From the NCBI GenBank assembly GCA_002441135.1, contig DJVJ01000006.1, positions 1 to 64,000 of the forward strand: a stretch of 64,000 bases of DNA, read 5' to 3'. The DNA comes from Caryophanales bacterium UBA6259 (GTDB lineage: Bacteria > Bacillota > Bacilli > Tepidibacillales > Tepidibacillaceae). Positions 7,821 through 17,407 of this stretch are shown here, in pieces. The notes under the pieces are model-generated. The model saw nothing but the letters and a program-made list of their open reading frames with translations, made no database searches and was not told where the DNA came from. Position 1 is the first letter of the stretch; the number at the start of each line of letters is the position of its first letter. The position numbers were made by a program, and so were the translations under genes.

Positions 7821-8915
7821 TTGAATGTAATGATTGTCGGGGCAACTGGATATAGTGGATTAGAATTGATACGGATAGTCCTTCAGCATCCTAAGCTAAC
7901 AATAACTCATTTATTTGCGCATAGTGAAGAATATCAATCGATTGTGGAGGTCGCACCCCATTTACGTAACATCCTGACACTACCTATACAAAAGCTTACG
8001 AGCTTAACGATGGAGCAATTGAAAGAATTCCGCAGAGAAAATGAGGTCGTTTTTCTTGCTACTCCATCTGGAGTAAGTAAAGCAATTGGCCCAATGTTTT
8101 TAAAAGCAGGCTTTAAAGTCATTGATTTATCTGGAGATTTCCGACTAAAAGACCCAACCGTTTATGAGGAATGGTATGGGATGAGTGCTGCAGAGAAGTC
8201 CTATCTTGAACAGGCAACCTATGGTCTAGCCGAAATTTACAAGCCAAAGATTAAAGAGGCAACCTTTATTGCCAATCCGGGCTGCTATGCCACCAGCATA
8301 CTTTTAGCACTGGCTCCATTATATAAAAGCGGCCTAAACATTAAAAACGTGTATATTGATGCAAAATCCGGAGTGTCTGGTGCAGGGAAAAAGCTAAGCA
8401 TCAGCAGTCATTATGCAGAGGTAAACGATAATTTTAAGGCCTATAAAATTGGGAAGCATCAGCATATTCCTGAAATAGAACAGGTATTAACAGAGATAGG
8501 GGAAAAACAAACTCAGGTTCAACTCATCACTCATCTTCTGCCAATGACAAGAGGAATCTTATCTACTATCTATCTCGATCTTGATCTTGATCCTAATCCA
8601 GACCTTGATTCTAATCCTAATCCTGAGAATCAGGTAACAGATGAATTAATACGCTCCATCTATGAAAAGGAATATTGGAAAGAGCCATTTATTCGTCTTT
8701 TACCAAAGGGAGTTTATCCGGAAACAAAGCAGGTTTATGGAACTAATTACTGTGATATTGGTCTTTATGTAGACCAGCGAACCAATAAGGTGATTCTATT
8801 TTCAGTGATAGATAATTTGATGAAGGGTGCTGCTGGGCAAGCGGTACAGAATCTAAACATAATGATGGGATGGGAACAGCATTTAGGATTAACGTTTGTT
8901 CCTGTTTATCCTTAG
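7821..8915 (+). CDS. argC: N-acetyl-gamma-glutamyl-phosphate reductase
   Basis: ArgC makes N-acetylglutamate semialdehyde from the acyl phosphate with NADPH, the third step of arginine synthesis. The NADP motif GATGYSGLEL opens the protein and the catalytic cysteine is in ANPGCYATS. TTG 7821 is preferred because GGAGGGGA lies about ten bases upstream; an in-frame ATG at 7830 is the alternative. The product is about 364 residues against roughly 345 usually. The extra length is an in-frame tract of Asp, Leu, Asn and Pro (residues 252-269, bases 8574-8627) made of near-repeats, inserted after TRGILSTIY. It is first in the arg operon. Confidence 0.95.
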   Translation: MNVMIVGATGYSGLELIRIVLQHPKLTITHLFAHSEEYQSIVEVAPHLRNILTLPIQKLTSLTMEQLKEFRRENEVVFLATPSGVSKAIGPMFLKAGFKVIDLSGDFRLKDPTVYEEWYGMSAAEKSYLEQATYGLAEIYKPKIKEATFIANPGCYATSILLALAPLYKSGLNIKNVYIDAKSGVSGAGKKLSISSHYAEVNDNFKAYKIGKHQHIPEIEQVLTEIGEKQTQVQLITHLLPMTRGILSTIYLDLDLDPNPDLDSNPNPENQVTDELIRSIYEKEYWKEPFIRLLPKGVYPETKQVYGTNYCDIGLYVDQRTNKVILFSVIDNLMKGAAGQAVQNLNIMMGWEQHLGLTFVPVYP

Positions 8916-8927
8916 GGGGAGAAAAGG

Positions 8928-10157
8928 ATGGTTAAGGCAATTCCAGAGATAAGTATTAAGGTATTGGAAAATGGAAGTATTGTATCACCAAAGGGGTTTG
9001 TTGCAGCAGGGGTTCACAGTGGACTTAAACGAAAAAGAAAAGATCTAGGACTGATACTTTCTGAAGTACCAGCCAATAGTGCAGCCGTATATACGACAAA
9101 TATTTTTCAAGCAGCACCACTACAGGTAACCAAATTAGCATTAGAAAATAAACCGATGCTTCGAGCGATGATTGTAAATAGTGGAAATGCCAATGCGTTT
9201 ACTGGAGAAAAAGGATTAGAGGATGCATTATTGATGCAAAAATGGACCGCAGAACAACTTCAATTAGAGCAAATGGAGGTTGCAGTTGCTTCAACAGGGG
9301 TGATTGGTGAGTTTTTACCAATGGAAAAAGTTCAACATGGAATTGCTCAGCTACCATCCGCATTAGAAAAAAACGGAACAGCCTTTTCAGAAGCCATTTT
9401 AACCACCGATACCTTTGCCAAAAATGTTGCAGTAGAAATGCAGCTTGATGGAGTAAAAGTGGTGATCGGAGGAGTGGCAAAGGGCTCCGGAATGATTCAT
9501 CCGAATATGGCGACCATGCTCTCTTTCATTACGACGGATGTCAAAATTGAACCTTCCTTTTTACAACGGTTACTTAAAGAGGCCACCAATAGCACCTTTA
9601 ATATGATCACTGTAGATGGAGATACCTCGACCAATGACATGGTAGTGGTGATGGCAAATGGACTTGCAAATAATCAGCAAATTGATGAGAATCATCCAGA
9701 TTGGCAGCTCTTTTTTTATGGACTACAATACGTAGCACAAGAACTAGCTAAAATGATTGCTCGTGATGGAGAAGGAGCGACAAAGCTAGTTACGGTTAAA
9801 GTAGAAGGGGCACAAGATAAACAAATGGCCCAAGTGATTGCCAAACAAATTGTAGGAAGTAATTTAGTCAAAACAGCAATCTATGGTGCAGATGGGAACT
9901 GGGGAAGAATCATTATGGCGATAGGCAATAGTGGTTATAACATCGAGCCTTATCAAATTGATATCGCGATTGGAGATGTCGCGATTTTAAAAGAGGGAAG
10001 ACCACAGCCCTATTTAGAGGAGCAGGTCACTGCTATTTTGCAGCAGGAAGAGGTTGTAATTAAGGTGCATCTCCATCAAGGAGAGGAAAATGCAACGGCT
10101 TGGGGGTGTGATTTGACCTATGACTATATACGGATCAATGCCTCCTATCGATCATAA
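8928..10157 (+). CDS. argJ: Bifunctional ornithine acetyltransferase/N-acetylglutamate synthase
   Basis: ArgJ recycles the acetyl group from N-acetylornithine to glutamate and can also use acetyl-CoA, so it covers steps one and five. The 409-residue precursor cuts itself within NMATMLSF between Ala195 and Thr196; Thr196 becomes the N-terminal nucleophile of the beta chain. The text KGSGMIHPNMATML is the family signature. ATG 8928 follows AGGGGGA at seven bases. The 3' end overlaps the start of argB by 38 bases if argB begins at 10120. Whether it is mono- or bifunctional cannot be told from sequence alone. Confidence 0.96.
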   Translation: MVKAIPEISIKVLENGSIVSPKGFVAAGVHSGLKRKRKDLGLILSEVPANSAAVYTTNIFQAAPLQVTKLALENKPMLRAMIVNSGNANAFTGEKGLEDALLMQKWTAEQLQLEQMEVAVASTGVIGEFLPMEKVQHGIAQLPSALEKNGTAFSEAILTTDTFAKNVAVEMQLDGVKVVIGGVAKGSGMIHPNMATMLSFITTDVKIEPSFLQRLLKEATNSTFNMITVDGDTSTNDMVVVMANGLANNQQIDENHPDWQLFFYGLQYVAQELAKMIARDGEGATKLVTVKVEGAQDKQMAQVIAKQIVGSNLVKTAIYGADGNWGRIIMAIGNSGYNIEPYQIDIAIGDVAILKEGRPQPYLEEQVTAILQQEEVVIKVHLHQGEENATAWGCDLTYDYIRINASYRS

Positions 10158-10944
10158 AAAAATTATTGTGATTAAAATTGGTGGAAGTGTGTTAGCAGAT
10201 TTACCAAATCGATTTTATCAAGATTTACTTCAAATGCAGAAAGAGGGATGGTTGCCCATTATCGTCCATGGTGGGGGTCCATCTATTACAAGTATGCTGA
10301 ATAAATTGGGTGTTACCTCCTCCTTTGTAAAAGGGTTAAGAGTAACCGATAAGGAGACATTGGAAGTCGTCCAAATGGTTTTAAATGGTAAAGAGAATAA
10401 GGAGATTGTGAAAAAAATTCACGCAGTCGGTGGTACTGCGTTTGGTCTAAGTGGAATTGATGGAGGAATGATTGAGGCTATGCCACTTGAGCCTGAATTA
10501 GGCTATGTAGGTAAGGTGCAAAATGTTCGCTTTCCACAGTTTTTATTGCAAACAAATATGGTGATCCCTGTGATTAGCCCGCTTGGGATGGATAATCAGG
10601 GACAAATTTACAATATTAATGCAGATACAGTAGCTCAAGCGATTGCAACAAAGCTAAAAGCAAAAAAGCTAGTCATGGTCTCCGATATTCCGGGAATTTA
10701 TCAAGAAATGGATGGTAAAAAAAGCATCCTTTCTCATTTGAATATAGAGGAAATTAAGCCGCTGATCGAGACAAATCAATTAACTGGAGGAATGATTCCA
10801 AAGGTGGAAGCTGCAATTCAGTGTATTAATCAAGGGATTGATGAAGTATACATTATTGATGGCAAAGAAGAAGGAATATTGTTCAGAATTCTTCAGGGCC
10901 AACAGGCTGGAACAAAAATCGAGAAAAAAGCGGTGGTTATATGA
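10120..10944 (+). CDS. argB: Acetylglutamate kinase
   Basis: ArgB phosphorylates N-acetylglutamate, the second step of the pathway and the usual point of arginine feedback in other bacteria. The amino-acid-kinase text IIVIKIGGSVL opens the protein. IIVHGGGPSI binds the substrate and GVAKGM-like text is replaced by LTGGMIPKVEAA near residue 220. Length with the first ATG is 274 residues; an internal ATG at 10138 gives 268 and fits homologues as well. Neither start has a good ribosome-binding site, so translation may be coupled to argJ. The stop overlaps the argD start as ATGA. Confidence 0.94.
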   Translation: MTIYGSMPPIDHKKIIVIKIGGSVLADLPNRFYQDLLQMQKEGWLPIIVHGGGPSITSMLNKLGVTSSFVKGLRVTDKETLEVVQMVLNGKENKEIVKKIHAVGGTAFGLSGIDGGMIEAMPLEPELGYVGKVQNVRFPQFLLQTNMVIPVISPLGMDNQGQIYNINADTVAQAIATKLKAKKLVMVSDIPGIYQEMDGKKSILSHLNIEEIKPLIETNQLTGGMIPKVEAAIQCINQGIDEVYIIDGKEEGILFRILQGQQAGTKIEKKAVVI

Positions 10945-12119
10945 CAATGAAAACGAATGTTTTTCCTACCTATCCTGAGCCAATGTTAAAGCCAATCAAG
11001 GGAAAGGGGGCTTGGATTTGGGATGAACAAGGAAAAAGCTATTTAGACTTTACCTCAGGAATTGGTGTTTGCCAATTAGGTCATGCGCCAGAAAAGGTAA
11101 AGGAAAAAATTATTCAACAGCTTGATCAATTATGGCATACTTCCAATTTATTTGAAATCGCACCACAGCAGCAATTAGCTACAGAACTAACAGAATTGAG
11201 TGGATTTGATTTCTCTTTTTTTGCAAACAGTGGTGCTGAGGCTAATGAAGCAGCAATCAAATTAGCAAGGCGCTATCAGCAAAAAATAAAAGGAACTAAG
11301 CGATATGAAATCATTAGCTTTGAAAATTCCTTTCATGGAAGAACATTAGCAACTTTAACAGCGACAGGGCAGGCAAAGGTAAAGGATGGTTTTTCCCCAT
11401 TGCCTTATGGATTTGTTTCTGTTCCTTATGGAAACATTGCTGCGTTAAAAAAGGCGATTCATTCACAAACTGCAGCAATTCTTCTTGAGGTGGTTCAAGG
11501 AGAAGGGGGGGTACGCCCTGCTGAGTTAGAATGGCTTAAGGAAGTTGAAATGATTGCAAATGATGAAGGACTCCTGCTAATTATTGATGAGGTACAAACA
11601 GGAATTGGCCGTACAGGAGAATGGTTTGGTTTTCAACATTATGGTATTCAACCAGATGTGATTACTTTAGCAAAGGGCTTAGGAAGTGGTATTCCGATTG
11701 GGGCGATGCTGGCCAAGAAAAAGTATAAAGAGGCTTTTTCTTTAGGCTCACATGGTTCTACCTTTGGTGGAAACTTTATCTCGACAACTGCAGGATTAGC
11801 TACGATTCATGAGCTAAAGGAACAACTGGTAGTAGAGGGTGTAAAAGCAAAAGGAAGCTATCTATTAGAGCAGCTAAATACAAGACTGCAAGCGTATCCG
11901 CAATTTAAAGAGGTTAGAGGAAAAGGACTAATGATAGGGATTGAGTGGGATCAAGCCGTTCAATCTTTAGTAGGCATTGCCAAAGAAAATGGAATATTGT
12001 TGTTAACCGCTGGTCCAAATGTTATCCGATTATTACCACCATTAAATATTTCAGATGAAGAGCTTGAGCAAGGAATCGAACGTCTTTTAAAAAGTATCCA
12101 TCAGTGGTTAGAAAAATAG
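10941..12119 (+). CDS. argD: Acetylornithine aminotransferase
   Basis: ArgD is a PLP enzyme that converts N-acetylglutamate semialdehyde to N-acetylornithine using glutamate. The 392 residues match class III aminotransferases: NSGAEANEAAIKLAR for phosphate binding, IIDEVQTGIGRTG with the PLP-ring aspartate, and Lys245 in LAKGLGSGIPIGAM as the Schiff-base lysine. The ATG forms an ATGA overlap with argB; ATG 10947 is also possible. A tandem 8-base repeat begins at its stop codon. Confidence 0.96.
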   Translation: MTMKTNVFPTYPEPMLKPIKGKGAWIWDEQGKSYLDFTSGIGVCQLGHAPEKVKEKIIQQLDQLWHTSNLFEIAPQQQLATELTELSGFDFSFFANSGAEANEAAIKLARRYQQKIKGTKRYEIISFENSFHGRTLATLTATGQAKVKDGFSPLPYGFVSVPYGNIAALKKAIHSQTAAILLEVVQGEGGVRPAELEWLKEVEMIANDEGLLLIIDEVQTGIGRTGEWFGFQHYGIQPDVITLAKGLGSGIPIGAMLAKKKYKEAFSLGSHGSTFGGNFISTTAGLATIHELKEQLVVEGVKAKGSYLLEQLNTRLQAYPQFKEVRGKGLMIGIEWDQAVQSLVGIAKENGILLLTAGPNVIRLLPPLNISDEELEQGIERLLKSIHQWLEK

Positions 12120-12156
12120 AACAGTAGAACAGTAGAACATTAGAACAATAGAAAAA
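12117..12156 (+). repeat. Short tandem repeat, five 8-base units
   Basis: TAGAACAG, TAGAACAG, TAGAACAT, TAGAACAA and TAGAAAAA follow each other without gaps. The first unit begins with the TAG stop codon of argD. The array fills most of the argD-carA gap. Confidence 0.85.
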
Positions 12157-12180
12157 TGGAATGAATGGGAGGAGAGCAAG

Positions 12181-13338
12181 ATGAAGGGTTATCTTCTCTT
12201 AGAAACAGGAGAATGGTTTGAGGGAAAATGGTTTGGAGCAGAGGTCGAGTCTATTGGTGAGGTGGTCTTTCAAACCGGAATGACAGGTTATCAAGAGGTG
12301 CTCACCGATCCCTCCTATGCAGGTCAGATTGTAAATTTTACCTATCCTTTAATTGGGAATTACGGAATTAATGGTGTGGACGATCAAAGTATTCGACCCC
12401 ATGTATTAGGGGTGATTGTTGCAGAGCTTTGTTCAGAGCCAAGTCATAGTCAATATCGCTTAACCTTTGAGCAGGTGCTAGAAAAATACCAGATTCCCGG
12501 ATTAGCAGGGATTGATACTAGGGAATTAACCAAAATTATTCGTAAGCATGGAACAGTAAAAGGGGTTATCAGTAAAACCTTGGACCACCCTATCCGAAGT
12601 ATGGATTCATCATCAAAGCCCTCTCTAGTGAATCCAATGAATAGAGAAAATGTGATTGCTGATATGACACTAGTAGAAACCGTATCTACAGCAAATCCAA
12701 TTTATTATCCGGGCGATGGTCCCCATGTTGTGGTAATGGATTATGGCTATAAATATTCGATTATTGATGCTCTCCGCTCATTAGGATGTGCAGTTACCGT
12801 AGTCCCTTTTGATTTTACTGCAGAGCAGGTATTTAAACTTAACCCAGATGGAATTTTATTTTCCAATGGTCCGGGCGATCCAAAGGACCTTATCCATCTT
12901 TCCCATCAGGTGAAAATGATGGCAAGTGCTTATCCAAGCTTAGGGATTTGTTTAGGGCATCAGGTTTTAGGCTTAGCTTTTGGAGCAGACACAGAAAAGC
13001 TCCTGTTTGGACATCGTGGAGTTAATCATCCTGTTCTCAATATAGAAACTAATCAGGTGTGGATTACCTCCCAAAATCATGGCTATATCGTAAAGGAAGA
13101 ATCATTAAAGGGAACAGATTTTCAAGTGACACATATCAATGTCAATGATCGCTCTGTGGAAGGAATGAAGCATCTTTATCTACCAATTCAGTCGGTGCAA
13201 TTTCACCCTGAGGCCCACCCAGGACCAGTTGAGGCCTTTGAAATATTCGTTGATTTTGTAGAGCAATGTGGAATGAGCAGAAACAGTAGAACCAGTTGTA
13301 GTAGTAAAGGGGTTAAGCAATATGCACAAACATCGTAA
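12181..13338 (+). CDS. carA: Carbamoyl-phosphate synthase small (glutaminase) subunit, arginine operon
   Basis: CarA hydrolyses glutamine and passes ammonia to CarB for carbamoyl phosphate. The 385-residue chain has the CPSase N-terminal domain (QTGMTGYQEVLTDPSYAGQI) and a class I glutamine amidotransferase domain, with the nucleophile Cys257 in LGICLGHQVLG and the His/Glu pair in VQFHPEAHPGP. GGGAGGAGAG precedes the ATG. The last 20 or so residues are Ser/Arg-rich and poorly conserved. Its position inside the arg operon marks it as the arginine-specific copy; a pyrimidine copy would be elsewhere. It overlaps carB by 17 bases. Confidence 0.95.
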   Translation: MKGYLLLETGEWFEGKWFGAEVESIGEVVFQTGMTGYQEVLTDPSYAGQIVNFTYPLIGNYGINGVDDQSIRPHVLGVIVAELCSEPSHSQYRLTFEQVLEKYQIPGLAGIDTRELTKIIRKHGTVKGVISKTLDHPIRSMDSSSKPSLVNPMNRENVIADMTLVETVSTANPIYYPGDGPHVVVMDYGYKYSIIDALRSLGCAVTVVPFDFTAEQVFKLNPDGILFSNGPGDPKDLIHLSHQVKMMASAYPSLGICLGHQVLGLAFGADTEKLLFGHRGVNHPVLNIETNQVWITSQNHGYIVKEESLKGTDFQVTHINVNDRSVEGMKHLYLPIQSVQFHPEAHPGPVEAFEIFVDFVEQCGMSRNSRTSCSSKGVKQYAQTS

Positions 13339-16258
13339 GCAATTTCATAAAGTGTTGGTGATTGGCTCAGGTCCAATTGTGATAGGGCAAGCAGCAGAGT
13401 TTGACTATGCGGGTACTCAAGCATGTATGACCCTAAAAGAAGAAGGAATTGAGATCGTTTTAGTCAATAATAATCCAGCAACCATTATGACGGATGAAGA
13501 GATTGTTGATCATGTTTATTTTGAACCGTTAGAGGTTGATAGCATTACTAAAATTATTGAAAAAGAACGCCCTGATGGCCTATTAGCTACCTTAGGAGGG
13601 CAGACAGGATTAAATCTCGCATTAGATTTAGATAAAGCAGGGGTACTAGAAAAATATCAGGTTACTCTTTTAGGAACTCCAATTTCCTCGATTCAGCAAG
13701 GGGAAGATCGAGAGTTATTTAAAAAGCTCATGATGGAAATTGGGGAACCGGTCCCAGACAGTATTACAACAGGAGATGGGAGTGAGGCGATTGCCTTTGC
13801 GCAGACCATCGGCTTTCCTGTAATTGTTCGCCCTGCATTTACCTTAGGTGGTAGTGGTGGGGGAAAAGCAGAATCCGTAGAAGAGCTAATGGAAATTGTC
13901 CAAAGAGGTGTTAAAGAAAGTCCTATTGGGCAGGTTTTAATCGATAAGAGTCTACTTGGCTGGAAGGAAATTGAATATGAAGTGATGAGAGATCATGAGG
14001 GGAATAGCATCATCGTCTGTAACATGGAAAATATTGATCCGATGGGTGTTCATACAGGAGATAGTATTGTTGTAGCCCCTTCACAAACCTTGAATGATCG
14101 GGAATACCAGATGCTTCGAACAGTCTCTTTGAAGGTAATCAGAGCGCTAAATATTGTTGGTGGCTGCAATATTCAGTTCGCATTACATCCAGATGGGGAG
14201 GAATATTCGATTATTGAAGTGAATCCTCGGGTGAGTCGTTCTAGTGCTTTAGCCTCTAAGGCGACTGGCTACCCGATAGCAAGGATTGCTACAAAGCTAG
14301 CACTTGGTTATTCTCTTTATGAGATTCAAAATCCAATCATTCCCCATACCTTTGCTAGCTTTGAGCCGACATTAGATTATATAGTGGTCAAATTCCCAAG
14401 ATGGCCTTTTGATAAATTTCCATATATTAATCGTACGCTAGGTACACAGATGAAGGCGACTGGTGAGGTAATGACGATGGATCGTACCTTTGAAGGAGCC
14501 TTTTTAAAAGCGATCCGTGCTTTAGAAATTGGCAAAGCAGGATTAATTGATGAAGCTACTCACTTCATTCCGATGAAGGAGCTTGAAGAGATGATTCAAC
14601 AGGCTGATGATCGAAGGATTTTTTTCATCGCGGAAGCCTTTCGTCGAGGGGCAAGTGTTCAGCAGATTCATCGATTGTCAAAGATTCATCCCTTCTTCCT
14701 AACAAAGCTACAAGCAATGGTTCAGCTTGAGCTTACTTTACTAGATAAAAGTTTATGGAGTTCCGTGAAGGAGAATATAGAGCAGCTTCGCTATGTGAAA
14801 CAAAAGGGAGTTTCTGATCAGATTATTGCAAAATCACTTGGGATTAGCACTTATGAATTATGGCAAATCTATCAGGAGCATCAAATTCTACCAAGCTATA
14901 AATCAGTAGATACCTGTGCTGGTGAATTTGAAGCAAAAACTCCGTATTTTTATTCTACGCGTCTAGGTACAGATGATGAAGCAGCATTAGTTGGGAAAAA
15001 GATAGCAGTAATTGGTTCTGGTCCAATTCGGATTGGGCAAGGGATTGAGTTTGATTATTGTTCTGTCCATTCAGCAATCACCCTAGAAAAAGAAGGGGTT
15101 CAGTCCATTGTAATTAACAATAACCCAGAAACTGTTAGTACCGATTATCAAATGTCTTCAAGATTATATATGGAACCATTAACTCTTGAGGATGTTCTAC
15201 CAATCTTAGTGAAAGAACAAGTAGATGGCGTTATCTATCAGGTAGGAGGGCAAACCTCGTTAAAGCTAGCAAAACAGTTAGCAGATTATGTCCCATTACT
15301 AGGAACATCCATCAAGACGATAGATAAGATGGAGGATCGGGAGCAATTTAATCACTTTTTAAGTGAAGCCGGTATTATTCCAATAAAGGGAGAAATCATT
15401 TGGAGTATGGAGCAGGTTGAACATGCCGTGGAGAAAATAGGGTATCCCTTTTTAATTCGCCCATCTTATGTTATTGGTGGCCAATGGATGAGAATTATTC
15501 AAAATCAGCAACAATTAACCATATATCTTCAACAGCTTCAGCTTTCTTTAACCAATCGTAGCTTTTACCCCTTATTAATTGATCAATATATTGGAGGTAA
15601 AGAGGTAGAGGTTGATGCTATTTCTGATGGGATCGATTGGATTATACCAGCAATTGTGGAGCATGTGGAGCAAGCTGGAGTGCATTCAGGAGATAGTACA
15701 GCTGTATTACCGCCGTTTTCACTAACAGAACAAGAAAAACTAGGTGTAATTAAGACAGCTGAAAAGGTGCTTGCTCATGGGAATTTTGTGGGATTAGTTA
15801 ATATTCAAATGATCATAGAGCAAAACCAAATTTATGTATTAGAGGTAAATCCTCGCGCATCAAGGACAGTTCCTGTAATAAGTAAGGTAACAGGAATACC
15901 GATGATTGCAATAGCGACAAAGGTTCAGCTAGGTCAATCTTTAGCGACTATGAACTATCCTTTAGGATATATTGGAGAAAATCCGTTTTATACGGTAAAA
16001 GCACCAGTCTTTTCTAGTCAAAAGCTACCCGGTATGGTTAAGGAGCTTGGCCCAGAAATGACATCAACTGGGGAGATGATGGCCTTAGGCTTTACCTTAG
16101 ATGAAGCTTTAGCCAAGGTGTCCCCAAGCAGAGATAAAAAGAAGCTGACTATCCAAGAAGAGACTCAGACTAATACCGCATATTTAACACCAAGAACATT
16201 AAGAGAGTACAGAGCTGCTTTACAGAGAGGAGAAGGTCAGTATGAGTACAGAAACTAG
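13322..16258 (+). CDS. carB: Carbamoyl-phosphate synthase large subunit, arginine operon, lacking the allosteric domain
   Basis: CarB joins bicarbonate, ammonia and two ATP into carbamoyl phosphate. Two homologous ATP-grasp halves are present: GSGPIVIGQAAEFDYAGTQA near residue 15 and GSGPIRIGQGIEFDYCSVHS near residue 565. Length is 978 residues, whereas well-known large subunits are about 1030-1073. After TSTGEMMALGFTLDEALAK only some 40 residues remain, so the C-terminal MGS-like allosteric domain (about 140 residues in E. coli) is absent. There is no frameshifted remainder: argF starts within the last 17 bases. Arginine-specific enzymes of Bacillus are regulated at transcription, which fits the loss. 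Confidence 0.95.
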   Translation: MHKHRKQFHKVLVIGSGPIVIGQAAEFDYAGTQACMTLKEEGIEIVLVNNNPATIMTDEEIVDHVYFEPLEVDSITKIIEKERPDGLLATLGGQTGLNLALDLDKAGVLEKYQVTLLGTPISSIQQGEDRELFKKLMMEIGEPVPDSITTGDGSEAIAFAQTIGFPVIVRPAFTLGGSGGGKAESVEELMEIVQRGVKESPIGQVLIDKSLLGWKEIEYEVMRDHEGNSIIVCNMENIDPMGVHTGDSIVVAPSQTLNDREYQMLRTVSLKVIRALNIVGGCNIQFALHPDGEEYSIIEVNPRVSRSSALASKATGYPIARIATKLALGYSLYEIQNPIIPHTFASFEPTLDYIVVKFPRWPFDKFPYINRTLGTQMKATGEVMTMDRTFEGAFLKAIRALEIGKAGLIDEATHFIPMKELEEMIQQADDRRIFFIAEAFRRGASVQQIHRLSKIHPFFLTKLQAMVQLELTLLDKSLWSSVKENIEQLRYVKQKGVSDQIIAKSLGISTYELWQIYQEHQILPSYKSVDTCAGEFEAKTPYFYSTRLGTDDEAALVGKKIAVIGSGPIRIGQGIEFDYCSVHSAITLEKEGVQSIVINNNPETVSTDYQMSSRLYMEPLTLEDVLPILVKEQVDGVIYQVGGQTSLKLAKQLADYVPLLGTSIKTIDKMEDREQFNHFLSEAGIIPIKGEIIWSMEQVEHAVEKIGYPFLIRPSYVIGGQWMRIIQNQQQLTIYLQQLQLSLTNRSFYPLLIDQYIGGKEVEVDAISDGIDWIIPAIVEHVEQAGVHSGDSTAVLPPFSLTEQEKLGVIKTAEKVLAHGNFVGLVNIQMIIEQNQIYVLEVNPRASRTVPVISKVTGIPMIAIATKVQLGQSLATMNYPLGYIGENPFYTVKAPVFSSQKLPGMVKELGPEMTSTGEMMALGFTLDEALAKVSPSRDKKKLTIQEETQTNTAYLTPRTLREYRAALQRGEGQYEYRN

Positions 16259-17201
16259 AGCGAACCAAAAGTTATCCTTTAAAGGAAGGGATTTTTTAAC
16301 CTTAGCGGATTATACCAAGGAAGAAATCGAGCATTTTATTTTTTTAGGATTAGAGCTAAAAGAGAAGCTAAAGCAAGGAATCATGGAGCAGCCTTTAAAA
16401 GGAAAAACCTTAGGGATGATTTTCGAAAAAGCATCTACTCGTACTAGAGTATCCTTTGAAGTGGGAATGGTTCAATTAGGAGGATTTCCTCTATTTTTAA
16501 GTAAAAATGATCTGCAAATTGGCCGTGGGGAAAGTATTGCGGACACAGCGAAAGTGATGTCACGTTATGTAGATGGAATTATGATGCGAACAGATAATCA
16601 AAAAAAGCTAGTAGAGCTAGCTAGATATTCCACGATTCCCATTATCAATGGATTATCTGATTTTTTTCACCCCACCCAAGCAATTGCTGATTTTATGACC
16701 ATTTATGAAGAAAAAAAAGGTTTTAAAGGTCTTAAGCTAGCCTATGTTGGGGATGGGAATAATGTGGCTAATTCCTTATATATCATAGCAACGAAGCTTG
16801 GAATGGATTTTGCCATAGCATCACCAAAAGGCTATGAAATGCCAAAAGAGATAATTGAATTAGGGATTGAAGAGGCAAAGATATCTGGTAGCAAGATTAC
16901 CATAACCAACAACCCCAAAGAAGCAGTGAGCAACGCAGATATCGTCTATACGGATGTATGGACTAGTATGGGGCAGGAAGAGGAAGCGGTAGAAAGAATA
17001 AAACAATTTATGGATTATCAGGTAAATGAAAATTTAGTGTCTGTGGCGAAGGAAGGGTATATCTTTATGCATTGTCTACCTGCTCATCGAGGAGAAGAAG
17101 TAACCTCAGAGGTAATTGATGGAGAGCATTCTGTTGTTTTTGATGAGGCTGAAAATCGGCTTCATGCACATAAGGCAATTTTGGTTTCTTTTTTGGGGTG
17201 A
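16242..17201 (+). CDS. argF: Ornithine carbamoyltransferase
   Basis: ArgF condenses ornithine and carbamoyl phosphate to citrulline. The 319 residues contain the carbamoyl-phosphate motif STRTRVSFE, the HPTQ motif in DFFHPTQAIAD, the SMGQ loop for ornithine (TDVWTSMGQEEE) and the catalytic HCLPAHRGEEV. The ATG lies inside the end of carB, with GAGAGGAG nearby, giving translational coupling and a direct supply of carbamoyl phosphate. This is the last gene of the first arg transcription unit; argG-argH follow after a 206-base gap. Confidence 0.96.
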   Translation: MSTETRANQKLSFKGRDFLTLADYTKEEIEHFIFLGLELKEKLKQGIMEQPLKGKTLGMIFEKASTRTRVSFEVGMVQLGGFPLFLSKNDLQIGRGESIADTAKVMSRYVDGIMMRTDNQKKLVELARYSTIPIINGLSDFFHPTQAIADFMTIYEEKKGFKGLKLAYVGDGNNVANSLYIIATKLGMDFAIASPKGYEMPKEIIELGIEEAKISGSKITITNNPKEAVSNADIVYTDVWTSMGQEEEAVERIKQFMDYQVNENLVSVAKEGYIFMHCLPAHRGEEVTSEVIDGEHSVVFDEAENRLHAHKAILVSFLG

Positions 17202-17337
17202 AAGTTTCGCTATACCCGATGAAAAGCGTCACTAAGGTACGCTAATCACGGAGTAAAATTGACGCTAATTCCCTGGATTGGCTCAACTAATACTTTTGAT
17301 AGAATTTTATTCTACCAAAAGTAAAGTTTCGCTATAC
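17201..17337. repeat. Spacer element with 15-base direct repeats and inverted repeats
   Basis: AAAGTTTCGCTATAC occurs at 17201-17215 and again at 17323-17337. Between them lie AGCGTCA (17225) with its complement TGACGCT (17260), and a 15-bp hairpin at 17291-17323 with a three-base loop and a single mismatch. No T-run follows the hairpin, so it is not a standard terminator. No coding capacity is seen. It occupies most of the argF-argG gap. Confidence 0.7.
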
Positions 17338-17370
17338 TTTTTGCCTTTAATGTATTATTATACGTTTATA

Positions 17371-17384
17371 TGAATAAATATTAT
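17371..17384. promoter_or_regulatory. Possible ARG box before argG
   Basis: TGAATAAATATTAT keeps the first half-site of the ARG-box consensus exactly and misses two positions in the second half. It lies 24 bases upstream of the argG start, where ArgR control of argGH would be expected. I could not assign a convincing -35/-10 pair here. Confidence 0.4.
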
Positions 17385-17407
17385 TTACTAGAATGGAGTT
17401 GGAGAGT

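Noticed and set aside
12117..12156. Possible CRISPR array
   Set aside because: Units are only 8 bases with no spacers and there are no cas genes; it is a simple tandem repeat, as are the arrays at 6958 and 20027.
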